Origin: an uncultured Oscillospiraceae bacterium
GTDB lineage: Bacteria > Bacillota > Clostridia > Oscillospirales > Oscillospiraceae
Length of the DNA: 64,000 nucleotides
Direction: 5' to 3'
NCBI GenBank assembly: GCA_947632155.1
Contig: CANROF010000005.1
Coordinates: forward strand, 1-64,000
Shown here: positions 51,726-60,469 of the stretch, piece after piece
How the letters are laid out: the number at the start of each line of letters is the position of its first letter
Numbering within the stretch: position 1 is the first letter of the stretch
Program-made: the position numbers and the translations under genes
Notes under the pieces: generated by a model
Told to the model about the DNA's origin: nothing
The model's input: only the letters and a program-made list of their open reading frames with translations
The model's database searches: none

Positions 51726-51999
51726 TCTTCTCCGCCTCAGAAATGATTTGATCTACGCTCTCATTGACCTCGTCCCAGGAATACCACTTCGCGCCGTTGG
51801 CCTCCTCGATCTCGGCCTCCCTGAGCTTCAGATAAATATCAGTACCCTGCATGAGTTTATCAAAATTGCTGATGCTCATCACCACCATATCCCCGTAGCC
51901 GTTCTTTGTCAGGTACACGGGCTCGTCGGTTTCGTGGACGAGGCGGGAGATCTCCGCGAAGTTGTTTCTCAGGTCGGATACCGGTCTTATATTCGTCAT
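51718..51999 (-). CDS. Phd/YefM family antitoxin
   Basis: 93 residues: the N-terminal DNA-binding part is MTNIRPVSDLRNNFAEISRLVHETDEPVYLTKNGYGDMVVMSISNFDKLM, the Phd/YefM signature, and the C-terminal acidic helical part (EEANGAKWYSWDEVNESVDQIISEAEK) neutralises the toxin. First gene of the toxin-antitoxin pair, preceded by GGAGGTGAG. A perfect inverted repeat just upstream is the likely autoregulatory operator. Confidence 0.92.
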   Translation of the reverse strand: MTNIRPVSDLRNNFAEISRLVHETDEPVYLTKNGYGDMVVMSISNFDKLMQGTDIYLKLREAEIEEANGAKWYSWDEVNESVDQIISEAEKNV

Positions 52000-52019
52000 G
52001 TTCTCACCTCCTTACAATC

Positions 52020-52043
52020 ATTTTATCATAATAGTGATAAAAT
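52020..52043. promoter_or_regulatory. Operator of the toxin-antitoxin operon
   Basis: Perfect 9-bp inverted repeat ATTTTATCA-TAATAG-TGATAAAAT, 20 bases upstream of the antitoxin start, likely covering the promoter. Confidence 0.7.
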
Positions 52044-52060
52044 ATCAACATGGATTTATA

Positions 52061-52087
52061 AAAAATCCGCCCGGGGACCGGGCGGAT
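52061..52087 (-). terminator. Terminator of the EF-G paralogue gene
   Basis: ATCCGCCCGG and CCGGGCGGAT around GGA, followed by five Us on the minus strand; 17 bases after the stop. Confidence 0.75.
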
Positions 52088-52104
52088 CTGGGGGCGTATG
52101 GAAA

Positions 52105-54132
52105 TTACTCGGCGTCGGCGTCGGCCTTGGCCTCCTCGATGACCTTCTGCTGGACGTTCAGCGGGGCCTCGTCGTAGCGGACGAATTCGAAAGTAAAGGA
52201 GCCTCTGCCCTGGGTCATGGAGCGAAGGTCGATGGCGTAGGAGCCCATCTCGGCCATGGGGACCTCGGCCTCCACCACCTGCATACCGTTCTCCACGCTC
52301 ATGCCCATGGGGCTGCCGCGGCGCTTGGAGAGGTCGGACATGATGTCGCCCATGTTGGCGTCGGGGATGGTGACCTTCAGAAGTCCGATGGGCTCTAAGA
52401 GCACCGGACTTGCGTTCACCAGCTCCTTGAAGGCCAGGTTCGCGGCAGTCTTGAAGGCCATTTCGGAGGAGTCCACGGGGTGATAGGAGCCATCGTACAG
52501 CGTGGCCTTCAGGTAGACCATGGGGTATCCGGCCAGGACGCCGCGGCCAACGGAGTCCCGCAGGCCCTTTTCAACGGCGGGGAAGAAGTTCTTGGGCACC
52601 GCGCCGCCGAAGACCTCCTCGGCGAAGATGAGGTCCTCGCTCTCCTCCTGGGGCTCGAAGCGGATCCAGACGTCGCCGAACTGGCCGTGTCCGCCGGACT
52701 GCTTCTTGTGGCGGCCGTGGGCCTCGATCTTTTTGCGGATCTTCTCGCGGTAGGGCACCTTGGTGGGCAGGAGCTCCACCTCCACGCCGAATTTGTTCTT
52801 GAGCTTGGAGCACAGGACGTCAAGCTGCATATCGCCGGCGCCGGAGAGCACCATCTGGTGCGTCTCGGCGTTGTTCTGGACGGTGAAGGTGACGTCCTCC
52901 TCCCGCAGTCTCGCCAGGCCCTGGGCCACCTTGTCCTCCTGGCCCTTGGTCTTGGGACGGATGGCCATGGAGTAGCAGGGGGCCGGGAATTCGATGCCGG
53001 GGACGGCCTCAACGGCCTTGGGGTCGCAGAGCGTATCGCCGGTCTTGGTGTCACTGAGCTTGGAGACGGCGCCGATGTCGCCGGGGCAGAGCTCGGTGAC
53101 CTCGATGTTCTGCTTGCCGCGCATGGTGTAGATGTGGCCCAGCTTCTCCTGGGAGCCGCTGCGGGCGTTCACAAGGGTCATATCGGCGGTGAGCCTGCCG
53201 GAGACGACCTTGAAGAGGCTGAACTTGCCGAACTGGTCGGAGATGGTCTTGTAGATGATGAGCTTCGTGGGGGCGGAGCCGTCCACGGGCTCGCCGCCCT
53301 CCCGGGGGGCCGGGAAGAGGCTGAGGACGCTGTCCATGAAGACCTCGGTGCCAAGGCCGGTGGCGGCGCTGCCGAAGAACACGGGGCAGATCTCGCCCTC
53401 CGCGATGCCGATGCCCAGGGCCTCGTTGACCTCCTGCTCGGAGAGGTCGCCCTCCTCAAAGTACTTCTCCATCAGCTCCTCGCTGGTGCCGGCGGCGTTC
53501 TCCACGAGCTCCGCGTAGTGCTCCTCCACCTTGCCCTGAAGCTCCGCGGGCATGGCCGTCTCCTGGCGCTTGCCGCCCACGAATTTGTAGGCCTTTTTCT
53601 TCAGGACGTCCACGATGCCCACGACCTTCTCGCCCTCCATGATGGGCTCGGTGAGGGCGCAGACGGAGGAGCCGAAAGCGCCGCGGATGGTGTCGAAGGC
53701 CTTCTCGAAGTTTGCGTGCTCCTCGTCCACCTTGGATACATAGACGGCCCTGGGCAGGCCCCGGTCATTCACATATTTCCAGGCCTTCTCCGCGCCCACG
53801 TTCATCTGGTCCTTGGCGGAGATGCAGATGACGGCGGTGTCGGCCACGCGCAGGGCCTCAAAGACCTCGCCCACGAAGTCGAAGTAGCCCGGGGTGTCGA
53901 TAATGTTTATCTTGTGGCCCTTGAACTCCGCGAACATGGTGGCGGCGGAGATGCTTGTCTGGCGCTTCTGCTCCTCGGCGTCGTAGTCGGAGACGGTGTT
54001 GCCGGCGCCTACGGTGCCCTGGCGCGTGATGGCGCCGGAGACAAAGAGCATGCTCTCAGCCAGGGTCGTCTTGCCGCTCCCGCCGTGGCCAAGGAGCGCG
54101 ATATTGCGGATTTTTTCAGCAGCGTAGCCCAT
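52105..54132 (-). CDS. Elongation factor G-like translational GTPase (EF-G paralogue)
   Basis: 675 residues, EF-G architecture (G domain, II, III, IV, V). P-loop is GHGGSGKTTLAE; the G3 box reads DTPGYFDF where canonical EF-G has DTPGHVDF, so the catalytic His is a Tyr; the G4 box is VSKVDEEHA instead of NKMD. These are features of the EF-G-like paralogue clade, not of the main translocase, which would be encoded near rpsL/rpsG. Precise role is not established. Strong sigma-A promoter and a terminator make it monocistronic. Confidence 0.88.
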   Translation of the reverse strand: MGYAAEKIRNIALLGHGGSGKTTLAESMLFVSGAITRQGTVGAGNTVSDYDAEEQKRQTSISAATMFAEFKGHKINIIDTPGYFDFVGEVFEALRVADTAVICISAKDQMNVGAEKAWKYVNDRGLPRAVYVSKVDEEHANFEKAFDTIRGAFGSSVCALTEPIMEGEKVVGIVDVLKKKAYKFVGGKRQETAMPAELQGKVEEHYAELVENAAGTSEELMEKYFEEGDLSEQEVNEALGIGIAEGEICPVFFGSAATGLGTEVFMDSVLSLFPAPREGGEPVDGSAPTKLIIYKTISDQFGKFSLFKVVSGRLTADMTLVNARSGSQEKLGHIYTMRGKQNIEVTELCPGDIGAVSKLSDTKTGDTLCDPKAVEAVPGIEFPAPCYSMAIRPKTKGQEDKVAQGLARLREEDVTFTVQNNAETHQMVLSGAGDMQLDVLCSKLKNKFGVEVELLPTKVPYREKIRKKIEAHGRHKKQSGGHGQFGDVWIRFEPQEESEDLIFAEEVFGGAVPKNFFPAVEKGLRDSVGRGVLAGYPMVYLKATLYDGSYHPVDSSEMAFKTAANLAFKELVNASPVLLEPIGLLKVTIPDANMGDIMSDLSKRRGSPMGMSVENGMQVVEAEVPMAEMGSYAIDLRSMTQGRGSFTFEFVRYDEAPLNVQQKVIEEAKADADAE

Positions 54133-54210
54133 AAATCAATGATCCTCTCTTGATGTTGTTGATTGGCCGCGGAACAGCTCGCGAGGCCCCGCGGGCCCAT
54201 AGATGACATT

Positions 54211-54239
54211 ATTATAAATCGAATTGACCGAAAAGACAA
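54211..54239 (-). promoter_or_regulatory. Promoter of the EF-G paralogue
   Basis: TTGTCT, 17 bases, TATAAT on the minus strand, with a leader of about 70 bases. Confidence 0.75.
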
Positions 54240-54293
54240 TATTTTTTTGCTGTTTTTATGGTGATTTTTTCAATTTTTTATCCCGCCGCAGCG

Positions 54294-56831
54294 TCACTTC
54301 ATCTTTTTCCGTGTGGCCTGGCTCATTATGTAAACCGCAAGGCCGATAACGGACATGAAAAGGAAGATATTCACGGCGCTGGCCGAGGCGAAAGCGCCGG
54401 TCCAGCAAAGGAAGAACATGATCACCATCGCCAGGGCCGTTCCCACCGCGGTGACGCAGGTATTGAGGCCGGTTATGAGCTTCAGGAGCCTCCCGCGGGT
54501 GATGACCTCGGCGAAGGGCGCCAGGCCCCCGCGGGCGAGGATGGCGGATACCAGGCTCCCCTGCTCCAGCACGTTCTGGCTGAGGGAGTAGGCCGTCTCG
54601 ATGGGCAGGTACTCCACGCCGTCCATGGAGACTTTGAATTTCTGCTTCACCGTGTTGGGGGTGACGTTGAAGTCCCGGACCGCCATGAGGATATTCGTAT
54701 TTGTGTTGAGCAGCGCCACCAGGGCCGTCTGCACGGAGTTGGAGGGGATATATTCCAGGGAGAACACCCCCGCCAGCTCGTCGTTTATGGCGGAAAAGAC
54801 GCTGCTGGTGGTGTTGATGCCGTCCGGCACGCGAAGGCCCATGAGGCTCATGAAGGCCCCGGTGCCCACTAAGACCCGCTGGCCGTCAATGACGCCGCCG
54901 ATGCCGCCGCCGTCGTAGCAGGCGAAGTCGTCGATGCGCGTGCGGCTCAGATTCTGGTCCCGCAGCAGCTCGTCAAAGACTCTGGCAAGGCCGGAGTCGG
55001 AGGCGATTACCAGGGATGCCGTGTCCGCCAGGACGCGCCTGGGGTCCGCGCCCTCGAAGATCTTCACGCCGCTCAGGGAGACGGAGCCCACGGGGAAGAT
55101 GTCGTTATCGGTGATGAGCGCGCCGTCGGAGTCGTAGATGTCCGCGGCGCCCGCGTAGCCGCCGATGGCGCTGCCGGCCTTTCGGAGGGCCGAGGCCGCG
55201 TACTTAAAGGGCAGCGCGAAGAGCGACGCCACCGGGAAGGCCGCGGAAACGGCGGTCATGATGGAGAAGCTGTGGGTGAAGGCCCCCGGCGCGCCGTGGG
55301 CCACGGTGGAGATAAACGCCAGCACAAAGGAGGTGATCACCAAAAGCGGCGCCAGGTCGTCATAGAGGCTCTCCCCGGCATCGGGGGCGGCCAGCTTTGC
55401 GTAGAAGCCGGTCCTGACTGCGGCCACCTTTTTCAGTATCCGCCGGTCCTCCATGCTGGTCATGTCCTCGGTGACGCCGCTGGAGGAGCCCGTGGCCACC
55501 GCCGTCCTCAGGGAGTCGGTGTAGGCCATGTAGATGGACTTTCTGGCGCACATGGCGCCCAGGAGCGACACCGCCGACACCGCCGCCAGGGGCAGGCCCC
55601 GGTCGAAGCTGCCGGTGAGCAGCATCTCAAAGCCGTCCAATACCGAGACGGCGCAGGAAACCAACACCAGCGTCTCGGCCCCCGGGGACAAGGCCAGGAT
55701 GTCCTCAAAGCCCCGGATCAGCACGTCCAGCCCCAGGCACATGACGACAAGCTCCAAAATCATCAGCACCCCCGTGGCCGTGGCGGCCCGCTCCACGCCG
55801 AAGGGCGCGGAGCCCCGGGCGAAGAGGAACGTAAAGACCACCGCTATGGCCGCCGTCACCGTGGCGCCCAGTATCCGAAAGCGCAGGGACGGCACCCGGG
55901 AGGCGAAGCGCTGTGCCTCCTCCCGCATATCCGGCTCCGGTCCCAGGTCGATGACGCCGTCGTTGCGGTGTCGGTCGTCCTGTTCGCCGCTGTCGCCGCT
56001 GTCGTAATCGTCCTCATCATAGCCGCCGTCCTCCGCGTCCTCCGCGGACTCGTCCCGGCGGCCGAAGAGCCTGCCGAAGAGGCCCCGGCGGCGGCTGTCC
56101 CCCGCCTCCTCCTCTTCCCCGTCGTCCCAGGTATCCCGGACGTCTCCGGCGTAGCCGTCAAAGCCGCGGCCGGCGATCTTCATATCCGAATCGTCCTCTT
56201 TTTCCGGTTTTTCCGGCTCCTCCGGCGGCGCCAAAGGCTCGTCGCGGATGAGGGAATCGTAAAAATCGTCGGTTTTGGGGGCTTTTTTCTCCCTGACAGG
56301 CTCCGGCTCCTCCGGCTCGTCGAAAACGGAGAGGTCGATCTCCGGCGCGTCCTCGTAGGCCGGCTCCGGCGGGGCCTCCATGTTCCTGGAGGGGAAGGCG
56401 TGGCGGCGGGGACGGCGGCGGGGCTCCTCCCGGGGCTCTGGGTATTCCGGCTCCGCCTCCTCCGGCTCGCCGGCCTCCGGCTCCGGGTCCTCATGGGCGC
56501 GGCGGCGGCCGAAGAGGCCCCGGCGGGGCCTCGGCTCGTCCTCGTAGACCGGCTCGGGCTCCGGTCCGGGCTCCGGCGCGGGCTCCGGCTCCGGCGCGGG
56601 GCCGGGCTCAGGCTCCGGCGTCCGCCCGGCGGGGGCGCCGCCCCGGACCTCGCGCAGTATCTCGTCGGTCCTGCGCTGGAGCTCGTCGGAGGGCGTGCGT
56701 TTGTCGCCGTCCATAAAGGCGCTGCCCTTGTACTCGGCAAGGATGGACTCCAAGGAGAAGCCGTCCTCGCCGTCGTAGCCGGCGCTGAGCTCCCGGTCCA
56801 GGTCATCAAGAATGTTCTTATCGTCTGCCAT
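54294..56831 (-). CDS. Degenerate P-type ATPase-like membrane protein with long acidic Pro-rich N-terminus
   Basis: 845 residues. Residues 1-315 are disordered and charged, with Pro-Glu repeats (PEPEPGPAPEPEPAPEPG, 72-89) and two copies of RRGLFGR (103-109, 249-254). From about 316 there are four or more membrane segments, then a cytoplasmic domain and two C-terminal segments, as in P1B-type ATPases. Key motifs are altered: the CPC-type membrane motif position reads AFPVASLFALP (531-541), the phosphorylation motif DKTGTLT reads DSDGALIT (567-574), GGVIDGQRVLVGTGAFM (645-661) resembles the nucleotide-domain HP-loop region, and no GDGxND hinge is seen. It therefore looks like a pump homologue that has lost catalysis. 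Function unknown. Confidence 0.6.
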   Translation of the reverse strand: MADDKNILDDLDRELSAGYDGEDGFSLESILAEYKGSAFMDGDKRTPSDELQRRTDEILREVRGGAPAGRTPEPEPGPAPEPEPAPEPGPEPEPVYEDEPRPRRGLFGRRRAHEDPEPEAGEPEEAEPEYPEPREEPRRRPRRHAFPSRNMEAPPEPAYEDAPEIDLSVFDEPEEPEPVREKKAPKTDDFYDSLIRDEPLAPPEEPEKPEKEDDSDMKIAGRGFDGYAGDVRDTWDDGEEEEAGDSRRRGLFGRLFGRRDESAEDAEDGGYDEDDYDSGDSGEQDDRHRNDGVIDLGPEPDMREEAQRFASRVPSLRFRILGATVTAAIAVVFTFLFARGSAPFGVERAATATGVLMILELVVMCLGLDVLIRGFEDILALSPGAETLVLVSCAVSVLDGFEMLLTGSFDRGLPLAAVSAVSLLGAMCARKSIYMAYTDSLRTAVATGSSSGVTEDMTSMEDRRILKKVAAVRTGFYAKLAAPDAGESLYDDLAPLLVITSFVLAFISTVAHGAPGAFTHSFSIMTAVSAAFPVASLFALPFKYAASALRKAGSAIGGYAGAADIYDSDGALITDNDIFPVGSVSLSGVKIFEGADPRRVLADTASLVIASDSGLARVFDELLRDQNLSRTRIDDFACYDGGGIGGVIDGQRVLVGTGAFMSLMGLRVPDGINTTSSVFSAINDELAGVFSLEYIPSNSVQTALVALLNTNTNILMAVRDFNVTPNTVKQKFKVSMDGVEYLPIETAYSLSQNVLEQGSLVSAILARGGLAPFAEVITRGRLLKLITGLNTCVTAVGTALAMVIMFFLCWTGAFASASAVNIFLFMSVIGLAVYIMSQATRKKMK

Positions 56832-56852
56832 AAAACGACCTCCGTCAGCCTT

Positions 56853-56930
56853 TATCGGAAAAGCCGGCGGCTTTTTCGATAAGGGGAATGTGCGGGTTTT
56901 TTCCGGCGCGCATGCCGCCGGGGAAAATCG
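56853..56930 (-). repeat. Truncated, diverged copy F of the four-hairpin repeat
   Basis: Matches the hairpin-4 end and spacer of copy A (TATCGGAAAAGCC...GGCTTTTTCGATAAGGGGAATGTGCGGG), then changes to a different stem (TTTTTTCCGGCG...CGCCGGGGAAAA). Hairpin 2 and hairpin 1 are missing. It lies just upstream of the pseudo-ATPase start. Confidence 0.6.
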
Positions 56931-56942
56931 GGATCTATTCGC

Positions 56943-57776
56943 TTATTTGAGGTTCCTCTGCCTTACGGCCTCGTAGAGGACGATGGCCGCGCTGGCGGAG
57001 GCGTTGAGAGAGGAGATATGGCCGCGCATGGGGATGGAGAGGGTGAAATCGCAGTTTTCGGCGACGAGCCGCCGCATCCCCTCGCCCTCGGAGCCGATGA
57101 CCAGGGCCATGGGCCCGGTGAGGTCGGCGTCGAAAACGCTCTTTTCCGCGTTGGCGGCGGTGCCGTAGACCCACACGCCGGCGTCCTTCAGCTCCCGGAT
57201 GGCCGCGGCCAGGTTGGGGACCCGGGCCACGGGCATATACTCCACCGCCCCCGCGGAGGTCTTGGACACCACCGCGGTGAGGGAGGCGCTTCTTCTCTTG
57301 GGGATGATCACCCCGTGGGCCCCGGCGCACTCGCCGGTGCGGATGATGGCCCCCAAATTATGGCCGTCGGACACCTCGTCGCATACGATGATGAGCGGCG
57401 CCTCGCCCGCATCCCGGGCCCTGTCCAGGATGTCCCGGACGGTGCAGTAGTCCTTCACGGCGGCCAGGGCCATGACGCCCTGGTGCGCCCCGGTGGCGCT
57501 CATGCCGTCCAGCTTGCGCCGGTCCACCTCCACGATCACCGCTCCGGCGTCCCTCGCCTGCGCCACGATGCGCCGTAGGCCGGCGTCCGTGTCCCCGGAG
57601 GCCACGAAGAGCTTGTTGAGTGTCCTCCCGGCCCGCAGCGCCTCGGTGACGGCGTTGCGGCCCTCCAGACAGCTCTGCTCCGGCTCCTCCTCCGGGCTGT
57701 CCCGGCGCGGGGGACGGCTGTCCCGGCCCGGGGAGGGCCTTTCCCTTTTGGGATACGGCTTTCTCCTGTCGTCCAT
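56943..57776 (-). CDS. rlmB: 23S rRNA 2'-O-ribose methyltransferase, TrmH/SpoU family
   Basis: 277 residues. A basic, Pro/Arg-rich N-terminal extension (1-33) precedes the ribosome-binding substrate domain (LEGRNAVTEALRAGRTLNKLFVASG) and the SPOUT methyltransferase domain with knot motifs DEVSDGHNLGAIIRTGECAGAHGVIIP, LVIGSEGEGMRRLV and IPMRGHISSLNASASAAIVLYE. It methylates a guanosine ribose of 23S rRNA (RlmB type). It starts 3 bases after metK, so the SAM synthetase and a SAM-using enzyme are cotranscribed. Confidence 0.92.
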   Translation of the reverse strand: MDDRRKPYPKRERPSPGRDSRPPRRDSPEEEPEQSCLEGRNAVTEALRAGRTLNKLFVASGDTDAGLRRIVAQARDAGAVIVEVDRRKLDGMSATGAHQGVMALAAVKDYCTVRDILDRARDAGEAPLIIVCDEVSDGHNLGAIIRTGECAGAHGVIIPKRRSASLTAVVSKTSAGAVEYMPVARVPNLAAAIRELKDAGVWVYGTAANAEKSVFDADLTGPMALVIGSEGEGMRRLVAENCDFTLSIPMRGHISSLNASASAAIVLYEAVRQRNLK

Positions 57777-57779
57777 CGC

Positions 57780-58940
57780 TTATTTGTACTCCCGGAGCTT
57801 CCCGGTCATGTCCAGCCTCTCCCACGGCAGGTCCACGTCGGTCCTGCCGAAGTGGCCGTAGGCCGCGGTCTGGAGGTAGATGGGGGCCAGAAGGCCCAAT
57901 TTTTCAATAATTCTGGCGGGGCGCATATCGAAGCACTCCCGGACGACGGCGGACAGCCGCTCATCGGCCATGACGCCGGTGCCGAAGGTGTCGATGTGGA
58001 CGCTGACAGGCCGCGCCACGCCGATGGCGTAGGCCAGCTCGATCTGGCAGCGACGGGCAAGGCCCGCGCCCACGATGTTCTTGGCGATATACCGGGCCAT
58101 ATACGCCCCGGAGCGGTCCACCTTGCTGGGGTCCTTCCCGGAGAAGCACCCGCCGCCGTGTCCGCCCACGCCGCCGTAGGTGTCCACGATGATCTTCCTG
58201 CCCGTAAGGCCGGAATCCCCGCAGGGGCCGCCCACCACGAATCTGCCGGTGGGGTTGACGTAGAGCTTTGTGTCGGAGGTGATGAATTTCGCCGGGATGA
58301 CGGGCTTTATGACCGTCTCGACAATGGCCTCCCGGAGCCTGCCGATCTCGATCTCCGGGGAGTGCTGGGAGGATACAACGATGGCCGGGCAGCACTCCAC
58401 ATGGCCGTCGCCGTCGTATTTCACCGTCACCTGGGTCTTGCCGTCGGGCCGCAGGAAGGGCAGCTCCCCGGTTTTCCGGACCTGGGCCAGCCGCCGCGAG
58501 AGCTTGTGGGCCATGGAGATGGGCGCGGGCATCAGCTCCGGCGTCTCGTCGCAGGCGTAGCCGAACATCATGCCCTGGTCCCCGGCGCCCTCGTCGTCGG
58601 CGTCGTCGTAGGCGGAGTTGACGCCACGTGCGATGTCCGGCGACTGCTCGTCGATGCTGGTGAGCACGGCGCAGGAGTTGCCGTCAAAGCCGTACTCGGG
58701 CCTGTCGTAGCCGATCTTCTTTATCGTCTCCCGGGCGATGGCGGGTATGTCGGCGTAGCACTCGGTGGTGATCTCGCCCATCACCAGCACCATTCCGGTG
58801 GTGCATATCGTCTCGCACGCCACACGGGCGGACTTGTCCTCGGCGAGGATGGAGTCCAGCACCGCGTCGGAGATCTGGTCGCAAATCTTGTCGGGATGCC
58901 CCTCGGTGACCGATTCTGATGTGAAAATTCTGCTTGCCAT
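57780..58940 (-). CDS. metK: S-adenosylmethionine synthetase
   Basis: 386 residues, making SAM from methionine and ATP. N-terminus [25 protein letters not shown], then [23 protein letters not shown] and [30 protein letters not shown] are the family signatures. The ATG follows GGGGGAGAATT; longer readings have no similarity. The leader contains no recognised SAM riboswitch. First gene of metK-rlmB. Confidence 0.97.
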   Translation of the reverse strand: MASRIFTSESVTEGHPDKICDQISDAVLDSILAEDKSARVACETICTTGMVLVMGEITTECYADIPAIARETIKKIGYDRPEYGFDGNSCAVLTSIDEQSPDIARGVNSAYDDADDEGAGDQGMMFGYACDETPELMPAPISMAHKLSRRLAQVRKTGELPFLRPDGKTQVTVKYDGDGHVECCPAIVVSSQHSPEIEIGRLREAIVETVIKPVIPAKFITSDTKLYVNPTGRFVVGGPCGDSGLTGRKIIVDTYGGVGGHGGGCFSGKDPSKVDRSGAYMARYIAKNIVGAGLARRCQIELAYAIGVARPVSVHIDTFGTGVMADERLSAVVRECFDMRPARIIEKLGLLAPIYLQTAAYGHFGRTDVDLPWERLDMTGKLREYK

Positions 58941-59099
58941 AATTCTCCCCCTTGTGAAGGCACAGGATAATACAGTATATTGTAGCACATATTGTCGAAT
59001 TGCGCCACATATATTTACGACTTTTTTGAAAAATTTATAAAAACACATATATCATACCCCTCCCGCGGCAAAATTTACAAAATGTTTGCCGTTGGCATG

Positions 59100-59128
59100 T
59101 GGACTTTTCCCGCGGTTAGGGATATAAT
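59100..59128 (+). promoter_or_regulatory. Promoter of the rhomboid-like gene
   Basis: TGGACT, 17 bases, TATAAT, 19 bases before the TTG start. Confidence 0.55.
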
Positions 59129-59147
59129 TACGCTGAGGTGATACGAT

Positions 59148-60029
59148 TTGAAAGCCATTGACCGCGCCGTTACGCGCTTTTGCTACAAGCACCCGCATTT
59201 CGGCATCAGGAATCTGATGATCTGGCTGGTGGCGGGCTCCGGGGCCATATTCCTCCTGGGGCTCATGGACACCACGGGGACGCTCCTCAGCTACATCTGG
59301 TTCGATCCTGGCCTCATCCTCCGGGGGCAGGTCTGGCGGCTTGTGACCTACCTCTTCATGCCCACGGACAGCAACATCTTTCTGGAGCTCATCTCCCTCT
59401 ATTTTTACTACTTCATCGGCTCGTCCTTAGAGCGCCAGTGGGGCACCGGGAGATTCACCATCTATTACCTCTTCGGAGTCCTGTTCAACATCGTCTTCGG
59501 CTTTGTCATGTACTTCGTCCTCCGGCCGAGCCTGGGGTCCCTCACCGGTGTGGCTGTGGGCAGCGTCATGAACGCCACCTATCTCAATCTCAGCATGTTC
59601 TTCGCCTTCGCCTCCATCTGGCCCGACGCCCAGGTGCTGCTCTTCTTCTTCATCCCCGTGAAGATGAAGTGGCTGGCGCTGCTGGACGCGGTGTTCTTCG
59701 GCGTCTCCATCCTCACCCAGATGTCCCTCTTCCCCCTGAATCTCCTGCCGCTGGTGGCGATCCTCAACTTCTTCATCTTCTGCTCGGGGAATTTGAAGCT
59801 CAACTTCCGCCGCGACCGGGGCTACGCCCGCCGCCGCAGCCAGTTCCGCTCCGCCATCCATCAGGTGAAGAACGAGGAAAAGCTCCAGGGCTACCGCCAC
59901 AAGTGCTCCGTCTGCGGCCGCACGGACGTCTCAAACCCGGAGCTGGAGTTCCGCTACTGCTCCAAATGCCAGGGCTACCACTGCTTCTGTGAGGACCACA
60001 TCAATAATCACGTACACTTTACGGAGTAA
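59148..60029 (+). CDS. Rhomboid-like membrane protein with C-terminal zinc ribbon, probably inactive as protease
   Basis: 293 residues. About six membrane segments in a rhomboid-like arrangement (GQVWRLVTYLFMPTDSNIFLELISLYFYYFIGSSLERQWGTGRFTIYYLFG is the typical L1-TM2 region). The Ser-His pair of active rhomboids is missing: the position of GxSG reads GVAVGSVMNATYLNLS and no TM6 His is seen, so it resembles Derlin-type pseudo-proteases. The cytoplasmic tail (about 243-290) has CSVCG, CSKC and C/H residues, a zinc ribbon. Start is TTG with GAGGTG seven bases upstream. Monocistronic. Confidence 0.8.
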   Translation: MKAIDRAVTRFCYKHPHFGIRNLMIWLVAGSGAIFLLGLMDTTGTLLSYIWFDPGLILRGQVWRLVTYLFMPTDSNIFLELISLYFYYFIGSSLERQWGTGRFTIYYLFGVLFNIVFGFVMYFVLRPSLGSLTGVAVGSVMNATYLNLSMFFAFASIWPDAQVLLFFFIPVKMKWLALLDAVFFGVSILTQMSLFPLNLLPLVAILNFFIFCSGNLKLNFRRDRGYARRRSQFRSAIHQVKNEEKLQGYRHKCSVCGRTDVSNPELEFRYCSKCQGYHCFCEDHINNHVHFTE

Positions 60030-60080
60030 GTATACCCGTCTTTCCGGACATACCGGCGTTTATCAGAGGAAAACAGCCCT

Positions 60081-60393
60081 ATGACGATACGTGAGTTGAA
60101 CGCTTTCGATTTTGATACGATACTCCGGCTTTACACAAGCGCCGGCTGGACAAATTATACGAAGGACCCCGAAATGCTCAGTGGTTTTTATTCAGGATAT
60201 TTTGGTCTTTCCTGAATATCAGCGCCAAGGGATAGGGACGCGGCTCCTCCGGGAGGTCATGGACCGTTATCCCGACGTCTACCAAATGGAGCTGATGACA
60301 GACAACACCCCCAAAACCGTCTCCTTTTATCGCTCCCTCGGATTTTTCAAAGCCGACGATATGGGCTGCTGCGCGTTTATGAGAGTGAAATAA
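60081..60393 (+). pseudogene. Decayed GNAT acetyltransferase with internal deletion and frameshift
   Basis: The first 40 codons from the ATG at 60081 give MTIRELNAFDFDTILRLYTSAGW...DPEMLSGFYSG, a typical GNAT start, but the frame then ends in TGA at about 60216. In the +1 frame from about 60190 the C-terminal half continues (IQDILVFPEYQRQGIGTRLLREVMDRYPDVYQ then FYRSLGFFKADDMGC), including the acetyl-CoA motif QRQGIG. About 25-35 residues between strand 2 and strand 4 are missing at the junction. Together they look like one gene that lost an internal segment. Confidence 0.75.
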
Positions 60394-60413
60394 GGTCTTT
60401 GGATAAATTAACG

Positions 60414-60452
60414 ACCCGCCCCGGCAATCCCAAAATTGCCGGGGCGGGTTTT
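60414..60452 (+). terminator. Terminator between the GNAT remnant and the intact GNAT gene
   Basis: ACCCGCCCCGGCAAT and ATTGCCGGGGCGGGT around CCCAAA, followed by TTTT. Confidence 0.8.
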
Positions 60453-60469
60453 CAAAGGAGATACACAGC

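Noticed and set aside
58941..59040. SAM riboswitch before metK
   Set aside because: The metK leader is short and shows no S-box or SAM-II/III/IV features; only promoter-like AT-rich sequence is seen.
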